This document shows positions 44,558 to 54,266 of a stretch of DNA of 64,000 nt, piece after piece (the first letter of the stretch is position 1; each line of letters starts with the position of its first letter). The stretch is taken from the NCBI RefSeq assembly GCF_012641745.1, contig NZ_WEHZ01000024.1:18169-82168 (forward strand), written 5' to 3'. Origin of the DNA: Pseudoalteromonas peptidolytica (lineage in GTDB: Bacteria > Pseudomonadota > Gammaproteobacteria > Enterobacterales > Alteromonadaceae). A program made the position numbers and the translations under genes. The notes below the pieces were generated by a model. The model saw nothing but the letters and a program-made list of their open reading frames with translations, searched no databases and was not told where the DNA came from.

Positions 44558-46612
44558 TTACCAACGATAATCTAGTGAAACGAGGACATTTCTCGGCCTA
44601 CCAGGAAAATACCTTTCACCGCTGAACGACGTATAGTCAGCTCGCTCTGCGTAACGCGTATTCGTGAGGTTTTTCACTCTCATAGTCAGTGCAAGTTGAG
44701 GGCTGATCTGCCACCTTCCTCTTAGTGTAAGTAGATCGTGACCTGCGTAACGATGTTGGTTTTCAGGATCAGTAAAATAGTCTCCAACATGATGCCAAGC
44801 TAACGACCAACGTAAATTTTCTAATGCCTGCCAATGTAGTTGCACATTCGCTAAATGCCTTGGTGCTGAGTCTAAATCATTCCCGTTGATATTAATGCCA
44901 TTGAGGATGCTGTTCTGTTCAAAGGTGTGTTTGGCATGAGTCGCTGCAAGGTCAATCTTCCAATTTGATGATAGCTGATAGCGTAGTTCTAATTCCATCC
45001 CTGCATGTTTCGAACGTCCATTATTAATATAGAAAAAATCACTATCACGGAAAATCAGGTTTTCTTTTTCCATGACATAAACGGCTGCCTGGTATGTCAG
45101 TTTTTCTGTGCTACCCTTTACGCCAAACTCAATGTTGTTAGCGTTTTCCTCTTTGAGCGATGCTTTGCGCTGTGCTCGTTGCAACTGATATAACTCAGCG
45201 GCTTGTGGGGCACGATAACCACTAGATATATTCGCGTAGGCTATATGAGACTGCGCAAACGCATAACGTATCGCAAACTTTGGGGAAAAATAATCAAAGC
45301 GGTCTATGTCACTGGCTGGGCGACTATAACGACACCCCCCTTTGCTACATTCTGAACCATCTTCTTTGGTTCGTCCTACCGGTAAGAAGTTATGATAGTC
45401 ATAACGCATTGATTCATAACGCCCGCCTAATTCAAGCAACCAGTTATCTTGCTGCCAGGTGAATTTTGCAAAAGGTGCGATTTGGCGAGCATCTACTTCA
45501 TAGTCGTAGTGTCTTCCCGTTGGGATCGTAGCTTGTAAAAAAGGAGAACCTTGCGTTGGGGTTGGTTGATATTGCAACATCTCACCTTGGGTATACTCGG
45601 CATCCACCCCCCAGTCTAATTGAATATTTGTGCTTAGTTCACTTTGCACTAGAGTCTGCAACCCGACACCTGTTTGACCATTTTCTTCAAAGGGCTTACC
45701 TGGTAAAAAATGTTTAACAAACTCCATCTCCTGCCAACGTAAGTAAGGTTTTAGTAATACTGTATCGGTATTATTCCAAAGCCAAGAAACTTCACTCCAT
45801 GCCCGAAATGATGAAGCTTTTCTAAATGCCTCAGGGTTTTCATTTTGCTTTGCTAGTGTCTCATCTTTATAACTATCAGCACCTGTTATATAGCCTGCAG
45901 TTTGCTGGTCTAAATGAGTATACGTCATACCTGAAACAACACTAGCAAACTGACCTTGGTGTTTGTGCTTGAGGCTTAACTTCTGCTGTTCTACGCCTTC
46001 ACCATCGCGATAACCAGTATCTTTTGTGATCGTCAGCGCTGAGCCGAGCCCTAATGACTCACTGCCCGCTTGCATACGTGCTCGACTATAGCCATACGAA
46101 CCAATATCCAAGCCAATACGTGCTTCATCCGAGGTAGTGTCAGAAGTGATCACGTTCACCACCCCATGAATGGCATTAGAGCCATAAAGTACGCTGTTTG
46201 GCCCTTTCAGCACTTCTATACGTTTTGCTGCTTCAAAATGAGATTCAAATAGTTCATTGATATTGCAAAATCCAGCGGCTCTAAGCGCAATGCCATCCTC
46301 CGCCGTTAAGAGTCCTCCACAGGCTCCGGCACCGGATAGTACTTGTGATCTTAGCGCTGGCAGATATTCTTGCCCATTTCCATGCTGCATATTGGCACCC
46401 GCTACTAGTCTAAGCGCCCTTTCAATATGAGTAACACCGATATCCTCTAACTGCACCTCGGACAATACTGACAGACTAACGGGGTTCTCTGTGCTAGTAA
46501 CCGCCAGCCGTGATGCGGTTGTGGTTATAGTTTCCAATTCATTACTTGATGCAGCGATACTTAACTGTGGCGCAAAACCAAGCACTGCTAGAGCAGACAC
46601 TAATTTTTTCAT
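44558..46612 (-). CDS. TonB-dependent outer-membrane receptor
   Basis: A 684-residue outer-membrane transporter. A signal peptide of about 20 residues ends SIAA. A TonB-box-like stretch ETITTTASRL follows, then a plug domain (RIEVLKGPNSVLYGSNAIHGVVNVIT) and a 22-strand barrel ending in RW. The C-terminal motif NLTNTRYAERADYTSFSGERYFPGRPRNV is typical of the family. The plug contains the Cys pair GACGG and GFCNINELFE, which could form a disulfide. No Fur box is evident. The substrate cannot be told; relatives carry siderophores, vitamin B12, heme or other nutrients. Confidence 0.92.
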   Translation of the reverse strand: MKKLVSALAVLGFAPQLSIAASSNELETITTTASRLAVTSTENPVSLSVLSEVQLEDIGVTHIERALRLVAGANMQHGNGQEYLPALRSQVLSGAGACGGLLTAEDGIALRAAGFCNINELFESHFEAAKRIEVLKGPNSVLYGSNAIHGVVNVITSDTTSDEARIGLDIGSYGYSRARMQAGSESLGLGSALTITKDTGYRDGEGVEQQKLSLKHKHQGQFASVVSGMTYTHLDQQTAGYITGADSYKDETLAKQNENPEAFRKASSFRAWSEVSWLWNNTDTVLLKPYLRWQEMEFVKHFLPGKPFEENGQTGVGLQTLVQSELSTNIQLDWGVDAEYTQGEMLQYQPTPTQGSPFLQATIPTGRHYDYEVDARQIAPFAKFTWQQDNWLLELGGRYESMRYDYHNFLPVGRTKEDGSECSKGGCRYSRPASDIDRFDYFSPKFAIRYAFAQSHIAYANISSGYRAPQAAELYQLQRAQRKASLKEENANNIEFGVKGSTEKLTYQAAVYVMEKENLIFRDSDFFYINNGRSKHAGMELELRYQLSSNWKIDLAATHAKHTFEQNSILNGININGNDLDSAPRHLANVQLHWQALENLRWSLAWHHVGDYFTDPENQHRYAGHDLLTLRGRWQISPQLALTMRVKNLTNTRYAERADYTSFSGERYFPGRPRNVLVSLDYRW

Positions 46613-46616
46613 TCTA

Positions 46617-46712
46617 TTACCAATTCAATTAACTTAATTAAGTGCTCTATTTGAAGCGAGAAAGCTTTATTGACAGCACCCCTAGCGCATTTTGCAATCT
46701 CCAAGGTACTAT
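46617..46712 (+). repeat. dispersed intergenic repeat, copy 2 (left part only)
   Basis: It begins TTACCAATTCAATTAAC then CTTAATTAAGTGCTCTATTT, GAAGCGAGAAAG and CCAAGGTAC, matching the left module of copy 3; the right end is missing. It lies 5 bases upstream of the receptor ATG and so makes up most of the leader and promoter region of that gene. Confidence 0.7.
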
Positions 46713-46715
46713 CAG

Positions 46716-46743
46716 ACAAAAAGAAAGGGCTACTCAGCCCCTT
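46716..46743 (-). terminator. pdxJ terminator
   Basis: On the minus strand GGGCT and AGCCC pair around a 4-base loop and are followed by TTTCTTTTTG. It begins about 20 bases past the pdxJ stop. Confidence 0.72.
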
Positions 46744-46764
46744 ATCATAATGCTTTACTTGGTG

Positions 46765-47499
46765 TTACGCTTGCCTTGCCTCTAGCATCAATCGCTTCAT
46801 GTCGCGGACTGCCTTTTCTAAGCCATCAATCGCCGCCCTTGCGATAATCGCATGACCAATATTTAGTTCATAAATTTCTGGCATTTCTGCGATCGCTTTC
46901 ACGTTGTGATAATGAAGACCATGCCCTGCGTTCACGATAAGCCCTAAACCGTGTGCATATTGCACACCTTCACGGATCCGTTCTAGCTCAGCCTTCATTT
47001 CAATGTCATTTTCAGCATCAGCATAAGCACCGGTGTGGATCTCAATATAAGGTGCACCTGTTTCCTTTGCAGCGTCTAGCTGCTTTTTATCAGCATCAAT
47101 AAATAAACTTACTTTAATACCAGCGTCAGCTAAACGCTCGGTTGCTGCTGTGATCTTTGCTAAATTTCCAGCCACGTCTAGACCACCTTCAGTGGTAAGT
47201 TCTTCACGTTTTTCTGGCACGAGGCAAACGTATTCTGGCTTTACTTCACAAGCAATGTCGAGCATTTCGTCAGTCACTGCAATCTCAAGATTCATACGTG
47301 TTTGGATGGTTTTAGCCATCACATAAACATCGCGGTCTTGAATATGACGGCGGTCTTCACGTAAGTGAATGGTAATACCATCTGCGCCCGCGTGTTCAGC
47401 AACAGCTGCCGCATGTGCAGGATCTGGGTAACTTGTACCGCGAGCCTGACGGAGCGTCGCAATATGATCTACGTTTACCCCAAGTAAAATATCTCTCAT
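46765..47499 (-). CDS. pdxJ: pyridoxine 5'-phosphate synthase
   Basis: PdxJ closes the ring of vitamin B6 from deoxyxylulose 5-phosphate and 3-amino-2-oxopropyl phosphate. Motifs are GVNVDHIATLRQARGTSYPDP at the N-terminus, GITIHLREDRRHI and NAGHGLHYHNV, with 244 residues (E. coli 243). In E. coli pdxJ directly follows recO; here a 300-base gap with a repeat copy separates them. Confidence 0.97.
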   Translation of the reverse strand: MRDILLGVNVDHIATLRQARGTSYPDPAHAAAVAEHAGADGITIHLREDRRHIQDRDVYVMAKTIQTRMNLEIAVTDEMLDIACEVKPEYVCLVPEKREELTTEGGLDVAGNLAKITAATERLADAGIKVSLFIDADKKQLDAAKETGAPYIEIHTGAYADAENDIEMKAELERIREGVQYAHGLGLIVNAGHGLHYHNVKAIAEMPEIYELNIGHAIIARAAIDGLEKAVRDMKRLMLEARQA

Positions 47500-47518
47500 T
47501 GTTTATCCCTTGATAATA

Positions 47519-47728
47519 ATATCAATTTTCTTAATTAAGTGGTCTATTTTGAAGCGAGAAAATTTTGTCGATAACCCCGCTACCGCATCCTGCTATCGCC
47601 AAGGTACCTACATCCTTGTAGGCAAGGCAAAAATTTTGCTATTTAGTTGTTCTAAATAAGAAATTTTTAACGCGGTTACCGTCAGATTTACTCCTTCAAA
47701 TTGAGCAAGTATTAAGTCAAATTGGTAT
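47519..47728 (+). repeat. dispersed intergenic repeat, copy 3 (fullest copy)
   Basis: 210 bp. The left end ATATCAATTTTCTTAATTAAG and the right end TTAAGTCAAATTGGTAT form imperfect terminal inverted repeats. A left module contains GTGGTCTATTTTGAAGCGAG, TTGTCGATAAC, CAAGGTACCTAC and a small hairpin CCTACA/TGTAGG. A right module contains AAAATTTTGCTATTTAG, GAAATTTTTAACG and CCTTCAAATTGAGCAAG. It fills the space between recO and pdxJ. No coding capacity is seen. Confidence 0.8.
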
Positions 47729-47800
47729 AAGACATTGTGTGCGATTCATCGCCCACCACTGCAATACTGGTATTATTGTACTGCGCTTTGTTAAGTGATT

Positions 47801-48493
47801 TTATTTCTTTGAAATAAATAGTTCTCTGCTTTTAAGGCCCTGCTTACCAACCAAAGGCGCCATTAGCTTGCGAGTTAGCCACTTTGCCGCCCTGCGTACC
47901 GTAAGGTCTTCATAATCATGAGCAGCAATTGCCAATAGCATACTACCTGGTATCGTATCAGGTTCCCGACCAACTGCAATAAAACCATATTCAGCAATAT
48001 ACTTGTACGCTGCTTTTGGCTTGATTGGATTACCATCTGCATCAAATTCTAATTCGACTGCAAACCCGAGTTCTGCAAGCAGTTGTAGTTCAAAACTGCG
48101 CAATATTGGTTCAACATCGTCATCTTCGGCCAGACGAGTAAGATGAAGCTGATACAGCTCAAAAATTTGCTCTAAAGGTTCGTTTGTTGGCACAACTCGT
48201 TGTGTCAATTCGTTAAGGTACAAACCACAATAAAGCTGACGGCCAAGTAACTGTATTTGATTATCAGTAGGTTCAAATCGATTTACGTACTTGAAGTCAT
48301 ATTTACCGGCATATTGCAGCAATAGTAGGGAAAAAGGTCGCAGTTGAGCGTTATGTTTGAGGGCTTGCTTGCCCTTGACGCGGGCAAGCATTTTGAGTTG
48401 TCCAACACCTTCGACAAGCACATCAAGCAGCACCTGAGAATCGCTATAAGGTCTGCGATGCAACAGGTAAGCCTGCCGAAAGTCGCTGTCCAA
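47801..48493 (-). CDS. recO: DNA repair protein RecO
   Basis: RecO helps RecR load RecA at gaps in the RecFOR pathway. The N-terminal OB-fold begins DSDFRQAYLLHRRPYSDSQVLLDVLVEG, followed by a helical C-terminal domain; there are 230 residues. The start is TTG at 48493, immediately after the era stop codon, which suggests low, coupled expression. The order rnc-era-recO is widely conserved. Confidence 0.95.
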   Translation of the reverse strand: MDSDFRQAYLLHRRPYSDSQVLLDVLVEGVGQLKMLARVKGKQALKHNAQLRPFSLLLLQYAGKYDFKYVNRFEPTDNQIQLLGRQLYCGLYLNELTQRVVPTNEPLEQIFELYQLHLTRLAEDDDVEPILRSFELQLLAELGFAVELEFDADGNPIKPKAAYKYIAEYGFIAVGREPDTIPGSMLLAIAAHDYEDLTVRRAAKWLTRKLMAPLVGKQGLKSRELFISKK

Positions 48494-49393
48494 TCAGTCT
48501 TCTCCGTATCCTAAGCTACGAAGAGCACGTTCGTCATCTGCCCAGCCAGATTTTACTTTAACCCAGCATTCTAGATAAACTTTATTATCAAGCATGTTTT
48601 CAAGATCTTTACGCGCTTCGCGACCAATGACTTTTAGCTTCTCGCCTTTATTTCCTATGACCATACGTTTTTGCGACTCTCGCTCAACTAAGATCAAAGC
48701 ATTGATCTGCCAAACTCCGTTGTCCTGCCACTTAAACTGTTCGATTTCTACGGTAACTGAGTACGGTAGCTCATCGCCCATAAAGCGCATTAACTTCTCA
48801 CGCACAATTTCCGCCGCTAAGAAACGCATAGAGCGGTCTGTCACATAATCTTCTGGGAAATAAAACTCACACGCAGGTAGGCGTTTGTGTACTTCCTCTT
48901 TGATCATGTCAACGTTCTTACCTTGCTTAGCCGAAATTGGAACTATGCCGATAAAATCGCCCTGCTCACTCAGCCATTGAATATGTGGCATCAACAAGTC
49001 TTTATCTTTGACTTGGTCGGTTTTGTTCATGATCACCAAAATTGGACGACCACTGTCTTTTATCTTAGTTAGCACCATCTCATCATCAGCTGTCCAGTGC
49101 GTCCCCTCAACAACAAACAATACCAGCTCTACGTCACCGATAGAGCTTGAAGCTGCTCGGTTCATCAAACGGTTAATGGCGCGTTTCTCTTCAATATGAA
49201 GTCCAGGAGTGTCAACATACACCGCTTGATAGTTACCCTCAGTGTGGATCCCCATAATGCGGTGGCGTGTCGTTTGTGGTTTGCGTGAGGTAATACTTAC
49301 CTTTTGCTCGACCAACTTATTTAATAGTGTCGATTTACCTACGTTAGGTCTACCGACTATGGCAATCATGCCGCAATGCGTATCAAGCGTCAT
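48494..49393 (-). CDS. era: GTPase Era
   Basis: Era binds the 3' end of 16S rRNA and guides 30S assembly. The P-loop GRPNVGKST is at residues 14-22, the NKTD motif is present, and the C-terminal KH domain carries IGNKGEKLKVIGREAR. The 299 residues are normal. It overlaps rnc by 11 bases and abuts recO. Confidence 0.98.
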   Translation of the reverse strand: MTLDTHCGMIAIVGRPNVGKSTLLNKLVEQKVSITSRKPQTTRHRIMGIHTEGNYQAVYVDTPGLHIEEKRAINRLMNRAASSSIGDVELVLFVVEGTHWTADDEMVLTKIKDSGRPILVIMNKTDQVKDKDLLMPHIQWLSEQGDFIGIVPISAKQGKNVDMIKEEVHKRLPACEFYFPEDYVTDRSMRFLAAEIVREKLMRFMGDELPYSVTVEIEQFKWQDNGVWQINALILVERESQKRMVIGNKGEKLKVIGREARKDLENMLDNKVYLECWVKVKSGWADDERALRSLGYGED

Positions 49394-50060
49394 TCTTTAA
49401 AATCTTTAGCGCTTTTTCGGCAGCTTTTTGCTCAGCTTTGCGTCGCGAGCTGCCTACTGAAATTATACTTTCCATCCCTTCCACTATACATTCAACCGTG
49501 AATGTTTGGTTATGAGCTTGCCCTTTTGTATCAATGACAGTGTAACCTGGCAGTGGCAACTTGCGTGCCTGAAGATACTCTTGAAGCAATGTCTTTGGAT
49601 CTTTTTGATTGTGGCCTGGCGAAATAGCAGTCAGTCTTGACTCATACCAATTTAACACCAAGTTTTGGCATACCTCGATATCTGAATCAAGAAATACCGC
49701 GCCGATGATTGCTTCTACTGCATCTGCAAGTGTCGATTCTCGACGGAAGCCACCACTTTTCAGCTCGCCTGGACCTAAACGTAAGTAGTCTCCAAGCGCA
49801 AACTCCACTCCGAATTCAGCTAAGGTTTGGCCACGAACCAGTGTTGAGCGCATGCGGCTTAAATCACCTTCACGCGCTTTAGGAAATTTGTGATACAACG
49901 CATTGGCGATCACAAAGCTTAAAATAGAGTCACCCAAAAATTCTAGACGCTCGTTGTGCTGGCCTTTGTGACTGCGATGCGTCAAAGCCTGCTCAAGCAG
50001 CGCCTTATCAGAGAAGTTGTACCCTATTTTATTATAAAGTTCTTCTACATTTCTTTTCAT
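49383..50060 (-). CDS. rnc: ribonuclease III
   Basis: RNase III cuts double-stranded RNA in rRNA processing and mRNA turnover. The signature ERLEFLGDS is at 37-45 with Glu40 and Asp44 among the metal-binding residues. The second acidic site lies in DAVEAIIGAVFLD. The C-terminal double-stranded-RNA-binding domain covers about 155-225. It lies 2 bases downstream of lepB. Confidence 0.98.
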   Translation of the reverse strand: MKRNVEELYNKIGYNFSDKALLEQALTHRSHKGQHNERLEFLGDSILSFVIANALYHKFPKAREGDLSRMRSTLVRGQTLAEFGVEFALGDYLRLGPGELKSGGFRRESTLADAVEAIIGAVFLDSDIEVCQNLVLNWYESRLTAISPGHNQKDPKTLLQEYLQARKLPLPGYTVIDTKGQAHNQTFTVECIVEGMESIISVGSSRRKAEQKAAEKALKILKNDA

Positions 50061-50062
50061 TG

Positions 50063-50998
50063 TTACTGAATACTACCTAGGCGTTCAAAACGAACACCAG
50101 TTGGAACCCACCCTGGCAAAATACTGTCTGGGCCATTATCAAAGTCAAAGCTTAGCCAAATAAATACCGCTCGGCCAACCAGATTTTCGTCTGGTACAAA
50201 GCCCCACATACGACTATCTTGGCTATTATTACGGTTATCTCCCATCGCAAAATAACTGCCCTCAGGCACTACCCACTCATCGCGGCGAGTACCAGGCTGC
50301 TGATAGTAGCGATCTGTTAGCTCTAATACTTCAGGGTTAATTAAAATATCATGCTCTACATTAGGCAAATGCTCAGTTAAACGCACTAACTGCATTGGCC
50401 CTTGTTTAAATTCGTCGCGGTTAACAATATCGACATCAATCTTATTGTACTCACCACACGTTAGGCCATTGACTTCACTTTGTCCTTCATCACACTTTGG
50501 CTTTATGTAAAGCTGGCGATTGCGATAAACTATATGATCGCCGGGTAAACCAACGATACGTTTAATAAAATCAATACGTTCGTCTAGCGGAAACTTAAAC
50601 ACAGCAATATCACCACGCTCAGGTGTACCAGTTTCGATGAGTTTGCTACGCCATACCGGATCTTTTATTCCGTATGCGTACTTTTCCACCAAAATAAAAT
50701 CACCATCCAACAAAGTTGGCATCATCGAACCTGACGGGATTTGAAACGGCTCAAATATAAACGAACGAAAAATTGTGATCGCTGCAATCATCGGGAAGAT
50801 TGATTTTGCATTTTCAACAATGGCAGGTTCAGGTGCAATCTCTGCAATGACGTCGTCATCTAACTGTGTGTCAGACGCACCTTGCGCGATAGCAAGCCTA
50901 GCTTGTCTTTTTGGCGCGTACACCAAATGATCGATCAACCAAATAAGGCCTGAACCGACCGTGAGTAGCACCAATAAAATTGAAAAATAACCTGCCAT
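50063..50998 (-). CDS. lepB: signal peptidase I
   Basis: LepB removes signal peptides from exported proteins. An N-terminal anchor (residues 3-25) and a second hydrophobic stretch (66-80) precede the catalytic domain. The Ser nucleophile is Ser91 in IPSGSMMP and the general base is Lys146 in DFIKRIVGLPGD. GDNRNNSQDSR is also present. The length is 311 residues. It sits 12 bases after lepA. Confidence 0.98.
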   Translation of the reverse strand: MAGYFSILLVLLTVGSGLIWLIDHLVYAPKRQARLAIAQGASDTQLDDDVIAEIAPEPAIVENAKSIFPMIAAITIFRSFIFEPFQIPSGSMMPTLLDGDFILVEKYAYGIKDPVWRSKLIETGTPERGDIAVFKFPLDERIDFIKRIVGLPGDHIVYRNRQLYIKPKCDEGQSEVNGLTCGEYNKIDVDIVNRDEFKQGPMQLVRLTEHLPNVEHDILINPEVLELTDRYYQQPGTRRDEWVVPEGSYFAMGDNRNNSQDSRMWGFVPDENLVGRAVFIWLSFDFDNGPDSILPGWVPTGVRFERLGSIQ

Positions 50999-51010
50999 TT
51001 GTATTTCCTG

Positions 51011-52798
51011 TTACTTGCCTACTTTCAATATTGCTAAGAATGCGTCTTGTGGCACTTCAACGTTACCAAGTTGCTTCATACGCTTCTTACCTTCTTTTTG
51101 CTTTTGCAGAAGTTTTTTCTTACGACTGACGTCACCACCATAACATTTAGCGATTACGTTTTTACGTAGCTGTTTAACGGTACTACGAGCAATGACGTGG
51201 TTACCAATTGCAGCTTGAATTGCAATATCAAACATCTGGCGAGGGATTAATTCTCTTAGCGCTTCAGCAAGCTGACGACCTCGGCTTTGCGAGCCATCAC
51301 GGTGTACAATGATTGCAAGCGCATCAACGCGGTCGCCGTTAATAAGAATATCTACACGTACCATGTCTGATGCTTCAAAGCGCTTGAAGTTGTAATCCAA
51401 CGATGCAAAACCACGGCTGGTAGATTTTAGCTTATCGAAGAAATCCATCACGACTTCTGACATTGGCAATTCGTAGGTTACCGCTACTTGCTTACCATGG
51501 TAACTCATCTTGGTTTGCACGCCACGCTTCTCAACACATAACGTAATTACATTACCCAAGTACTCTTGAGGAACTAAGATATTCGCTTCAACGATAGGCT
51601 CACGGATCTCAATAATATCATTAACTGGAGGCAAATCTGATGGGTTATCAATTTTTACCACACCGTGCTTAGTTTCTACTTCATAGATTACCGTCGGCGC
51701 TGTGGTGATAAGATCCATGTCATATTCACGCTCTAGACGCTCTTGGATGATTTCCATATGAAGCATACCAAGGAATCCACAACGGAAACCAAAACCTAGC
51801 GCCGTCGAGTTTTCAGGTTCGAAGAATAGCGACGCATCGTTTAGGCTTAGTTTGTTCAGTGCATCACGGAAGTTTTCGTAATCATCTGAAGAGATAGGGA
51901 ACATACCAGCATAAACTTGCGGTTTTACCTTTTGGAAACCTGGCAAACGCTCTGTCGCTGAATCACGAGCCATGGTAATAGTATCACCAACTGGTGCACC
52001 ATGAATGTCTTTGATACCTGCGATAACAAAACCAACCTCACCCGTTCTTAATACTCCGGTATTGGTCTGCTTTGGTGTAAAGATACCGACCTTGTCTACT
52101 TGGTGAGCTTGCTCAGTAGACATAATCTTGATCTTTTCACCCGCTCTTAACTCACCATTTTTTATACGTACTAATGATACAACACCTTGGTATGGGTCAA
52201 ACCACGAATCAATAATCAGGGCTTGTAAAGGCGCGTCGATATCCCCCTCTGGCGGCGGAATATCGCGCACAATGACTTCAAGCACTTCATCGATACCGAT
52301 ACCGGTTTTAGCACTACAACGAACGGCTTCTAATGCTTCAATACCAACAATATCTTCAATTTCTTCGGCTACGCGAAGTGGATCAGCTTGTGGTAAGTCA
52401 ATTTTGTTCAAGACCGGGATCACTTCCAAGTCCATTTCAATCGCTGTATAACAGTTAGCGAGTGTTTGTGCTTCTACACCCTGACCAGCATCAACTACAA
52501 GTAGAGCACCTTCACACGCTGCTAAAGAACGTGACACTTCATAGGTAAAGTCAACGTGTCCAGGTGTGTCGATAAAGTTAAGCTGGTAAGTTTCACCATC
52601 TTTGGCTTTATAGTTAAGCGTCACACTCTGCGCTTTAATGGTAATGCCGCGCTCACGTTCGATGTCCATCGAATCCAGTACCTGCTGCTGCATTTCGCGG
52701 TCTGTTAAACCTCCACAAACTTGGATTAAGCGGTCTGATAACGTCGATTTTCCATGGTCAATGTGGGCAATAATAGAAAAGTTACGGATATGCTTCAT
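51011..52798 (-). CDS. lepA: translation elongation factor 4 (LepA)
   Basis: LepA is a ribosome-binding GTPase linked to back-translocation or initiation quality. The G1 motif AHIDHGKST is near residue 10, DTPGHVDF and NKIDLP follow, and the distinctive C-terminal domain ends with KKLLQKQKEGKKRMKQLGNVEVPQDAFLA. It has 595 residues (E. coli 599). It lies 59 bases downstream of rseC. Confidence 0.98.
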   Translation of the reverse strand: MKHIRNFSIIAHIDHGKSTLSDRLIQVCGGLTDREMQQQVLDSMDIERERGITIKAQSVTLNYKAKDGETYQLNFIDTPGHVDFTYEVSRSLAACEGALLVVDAGQGVEAQTLANCYTAIEMDLEVIPVLNKIDLPQADPLRVAEEIEDIVGIEALEAVRCSAKTGIGIDEVLEVIVRDIPPPEGDIDAPLQALIIDSWFDPYQGVVSLVRIKNGELRAGEKIKIMSTEQAHQVDKVGIFTPKQTNTGVLRTGEVGFVIAGIKDIHGAPVGDTITMARDSATERLPGFQKVKPQVYAGMFPISSDDYENFRDALNKLSLNDASLFFEPENSTALGFGFRCGFLGMLHMEIIQERLEREYDMDLITTAPTVIYEVETKHGVVKIDNPSDLPPVNDIIEIREPIVEANILVPQEYLGNVITLCVEKRGVQTKMSYHGKQVAVTYELPMSEVVMDFFDKLKSTSRGFASLDYNFKRFEASDMVRVDILINGDRVDALAIIVHRDGSQSRGRQLAEALRELIPRQMFDIAIQAAIGNHVIARSTVKQLRKNVIAKCYGGDVSRKKKLLQKQKEGKKRMKQLGNVEVPQDAFLAILKVGK

Positions 52799-52857
52799 AT
52801 ACTGGATTCAATACTTCTGTTAGTCACAAATAGAGATTAAGGTCTCGATTTTACATT

Positions 52858-53319
52858 TTATTTAGTACAATCACCATCTATTTGCGTTATTGCTAGACTA
52901 ATTGGGTAAATTTTTATCACTTTTACCTGATGTTTCAATGAGTCCCCCTTCATTTTGGCTAAAAAGAAACCAACCGAGGCACTTAAAAATGCACTTACAA
53001 TTTGTAAGGGTTCACTGAGGTTAAGGACAAGCGCAGTAAAAAACATCGCAATGAAAGCAAAAAATAGCGGCAACATGTAAACGTAAAAGGCGTGCCTAAC
53101 CACATTAGAGTCGTCAAGTGCCAGTTTAATTTTTTGTCCGACAGCAACAGAAGACTCTGGTAGTTCAATAGGAAATTGCTTCTTATGCGTGCCGAAAAGC
53201 TTAGCAAATACTTGTGACCCACATTTACCATTACAGCCTTCGCAAGCGGGCTTTGGTTCAGCCTCGAGGTATACAGTTGCCCCCTTAATGGCTGCAACTG
53301 TCAATGTTTGTTCAATCAT
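52858..53319 (-). CDS. rseC: SoxR-reducing / sigma-E modulator protein RseC
   Basis: RseC is a small inner-membrane protein in the rpoE operon; E. coli RseC takes part in reducing SoxR and mildly affects sigma-E. The cysteine-rich N-terminal part has CEGCNGKCGS at about residues 23-32, followed by two membrane helices (about 79-96 and 100-118). The length is 153 residues. Its ATG overlaps the rseB stop by 4 bases. Confidence 0.94.
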   Translation of the reverse strand: MIEQTLTVAAIKGATVYLEAEPKPACEGCNGKCGSQVFAKLFGTHKKQFPIELPESSVAVGQKIKLALDDSNVVRHAFYVYMLPLFFAFIAMFFTALVLNLSEPLQIVSAFLSASVGFFLAKMKGDSLKHQVKVIKIYPISLAITQIDGDCTK

Positions 53320-54266
53320 AAAGGTCTTTTTACAGACTCAGCTATTGCCTTCGCGGTCATTGCAGGAATATTTCCCACTACAGATACATCAAACGCACCA
53401 GTATTGTGAACGTATACTGTAGTTGCCCCTGATGACAGTGCACCGCTTGGGCGCTGGCCTGGTAATGGGCGCTGCACGAACACCGATATATCTACTAAAC
53501 CATCTGAAAACAAATAGTAGTCTGCTAACTCATTATTCAAATCTAATTTATGTCTATCGGATTTTAACAGCTCAAAGCCTTGAGGCAACCATCCAATTTG
53601 CCAGTTACTTTTGGCACCACTATCGATTGTTTGTAACAGTCCAGAGATCGGCGCTGGAAATTGCTTTTTTGATAGCTCAAGTAATTGTTCTGTAGGGTTC
53701 TCAGTGACACTTATGTGGGTAAGTTGGAGTTGCTCTAGCAATTCCCCTTGTTGATTAACATAGGCAGACTTAAGTAGCAAAGAAGACTCTGTATCAATCC
53801 AAAGCCAATAGTTGTATTTTGAATCATCTTTTGCTTCGAGCCTAACCAATTGCGCTGGTCTATCAACGATACGCCCTTTTCCGCCTAAAACAAAATCATA
53901 GCTGTCTTTCAAACTATCGATATTCTTGAATAGCACTTCAGGTATGGGGCCTGCTATAGAATCTGTTTGAATAGTATAGGGGTCAGATTTAGGCTCAAAG
54001 TAAGTTACTTTGTCGCCAATGCGAACCATTTCAAGCCCTGCGCCATTGAGCAAACTCAATAATTCAAGCTCGGTTCCACCTAAATTGCCATGCAGCCAGC
54101 GATATGGCTCCATTGACTTACCTTTGACCACAACAAATGAGGCATCAAAGTTGCGATGATGCACAGCATTTGCCATATCCTTTAACAGCTGTTTGGCTGA
54201 GATATTCTCATTTGCCCACAGCCAACTAGAGAAAAATACACTTAATACAACTACCAGTGCTCTCAT
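53316..54266 (-). CDS. rseB: sigma-E regulatory protein RseB
   Basis: RseB is periplasmic and shields RseA from DegS until it senses lipopolysaccharide or misfolded proteins. A signal peptide of about 18 residues ends SWLWA. The two-domain MucB/RseB fold follows, including FDASFVVVKGKSMEPYRWLHG and the C-terminal SGATTVYVHNTGAFDVSVVGNIP. The length is 316 residues. It directly abuts rseA. Confidence 0.95.
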   Translation of the reverse strand: MRALVVVLSVFFSSWLWANENISAKQLLKDMANAVHHRNFDASFVVVKGKSMEPYRWLHGNLGGTELELLSLLNGAGLEMVRIGDKVTYFEPKSDPYTIQTDSIAGPIPEVLFKNIDSLKDSYDFVLGGKGRIVDRPAQLVRLEAKDDSKYNYWLWIDTESSLLLKSAYVNQQGELLEQLQLTHISVTENPTEQLLELSKKQFPAPISGLLQTIDSGAKSNWQIGWLPQGFELLKSDRHKLDLNNELADYYLFSDGLVDISVFVQRPLPGQRPSGALSSGATTVYVHNTGAFDVSVVGNIPAMTAKAIAESVKRPL

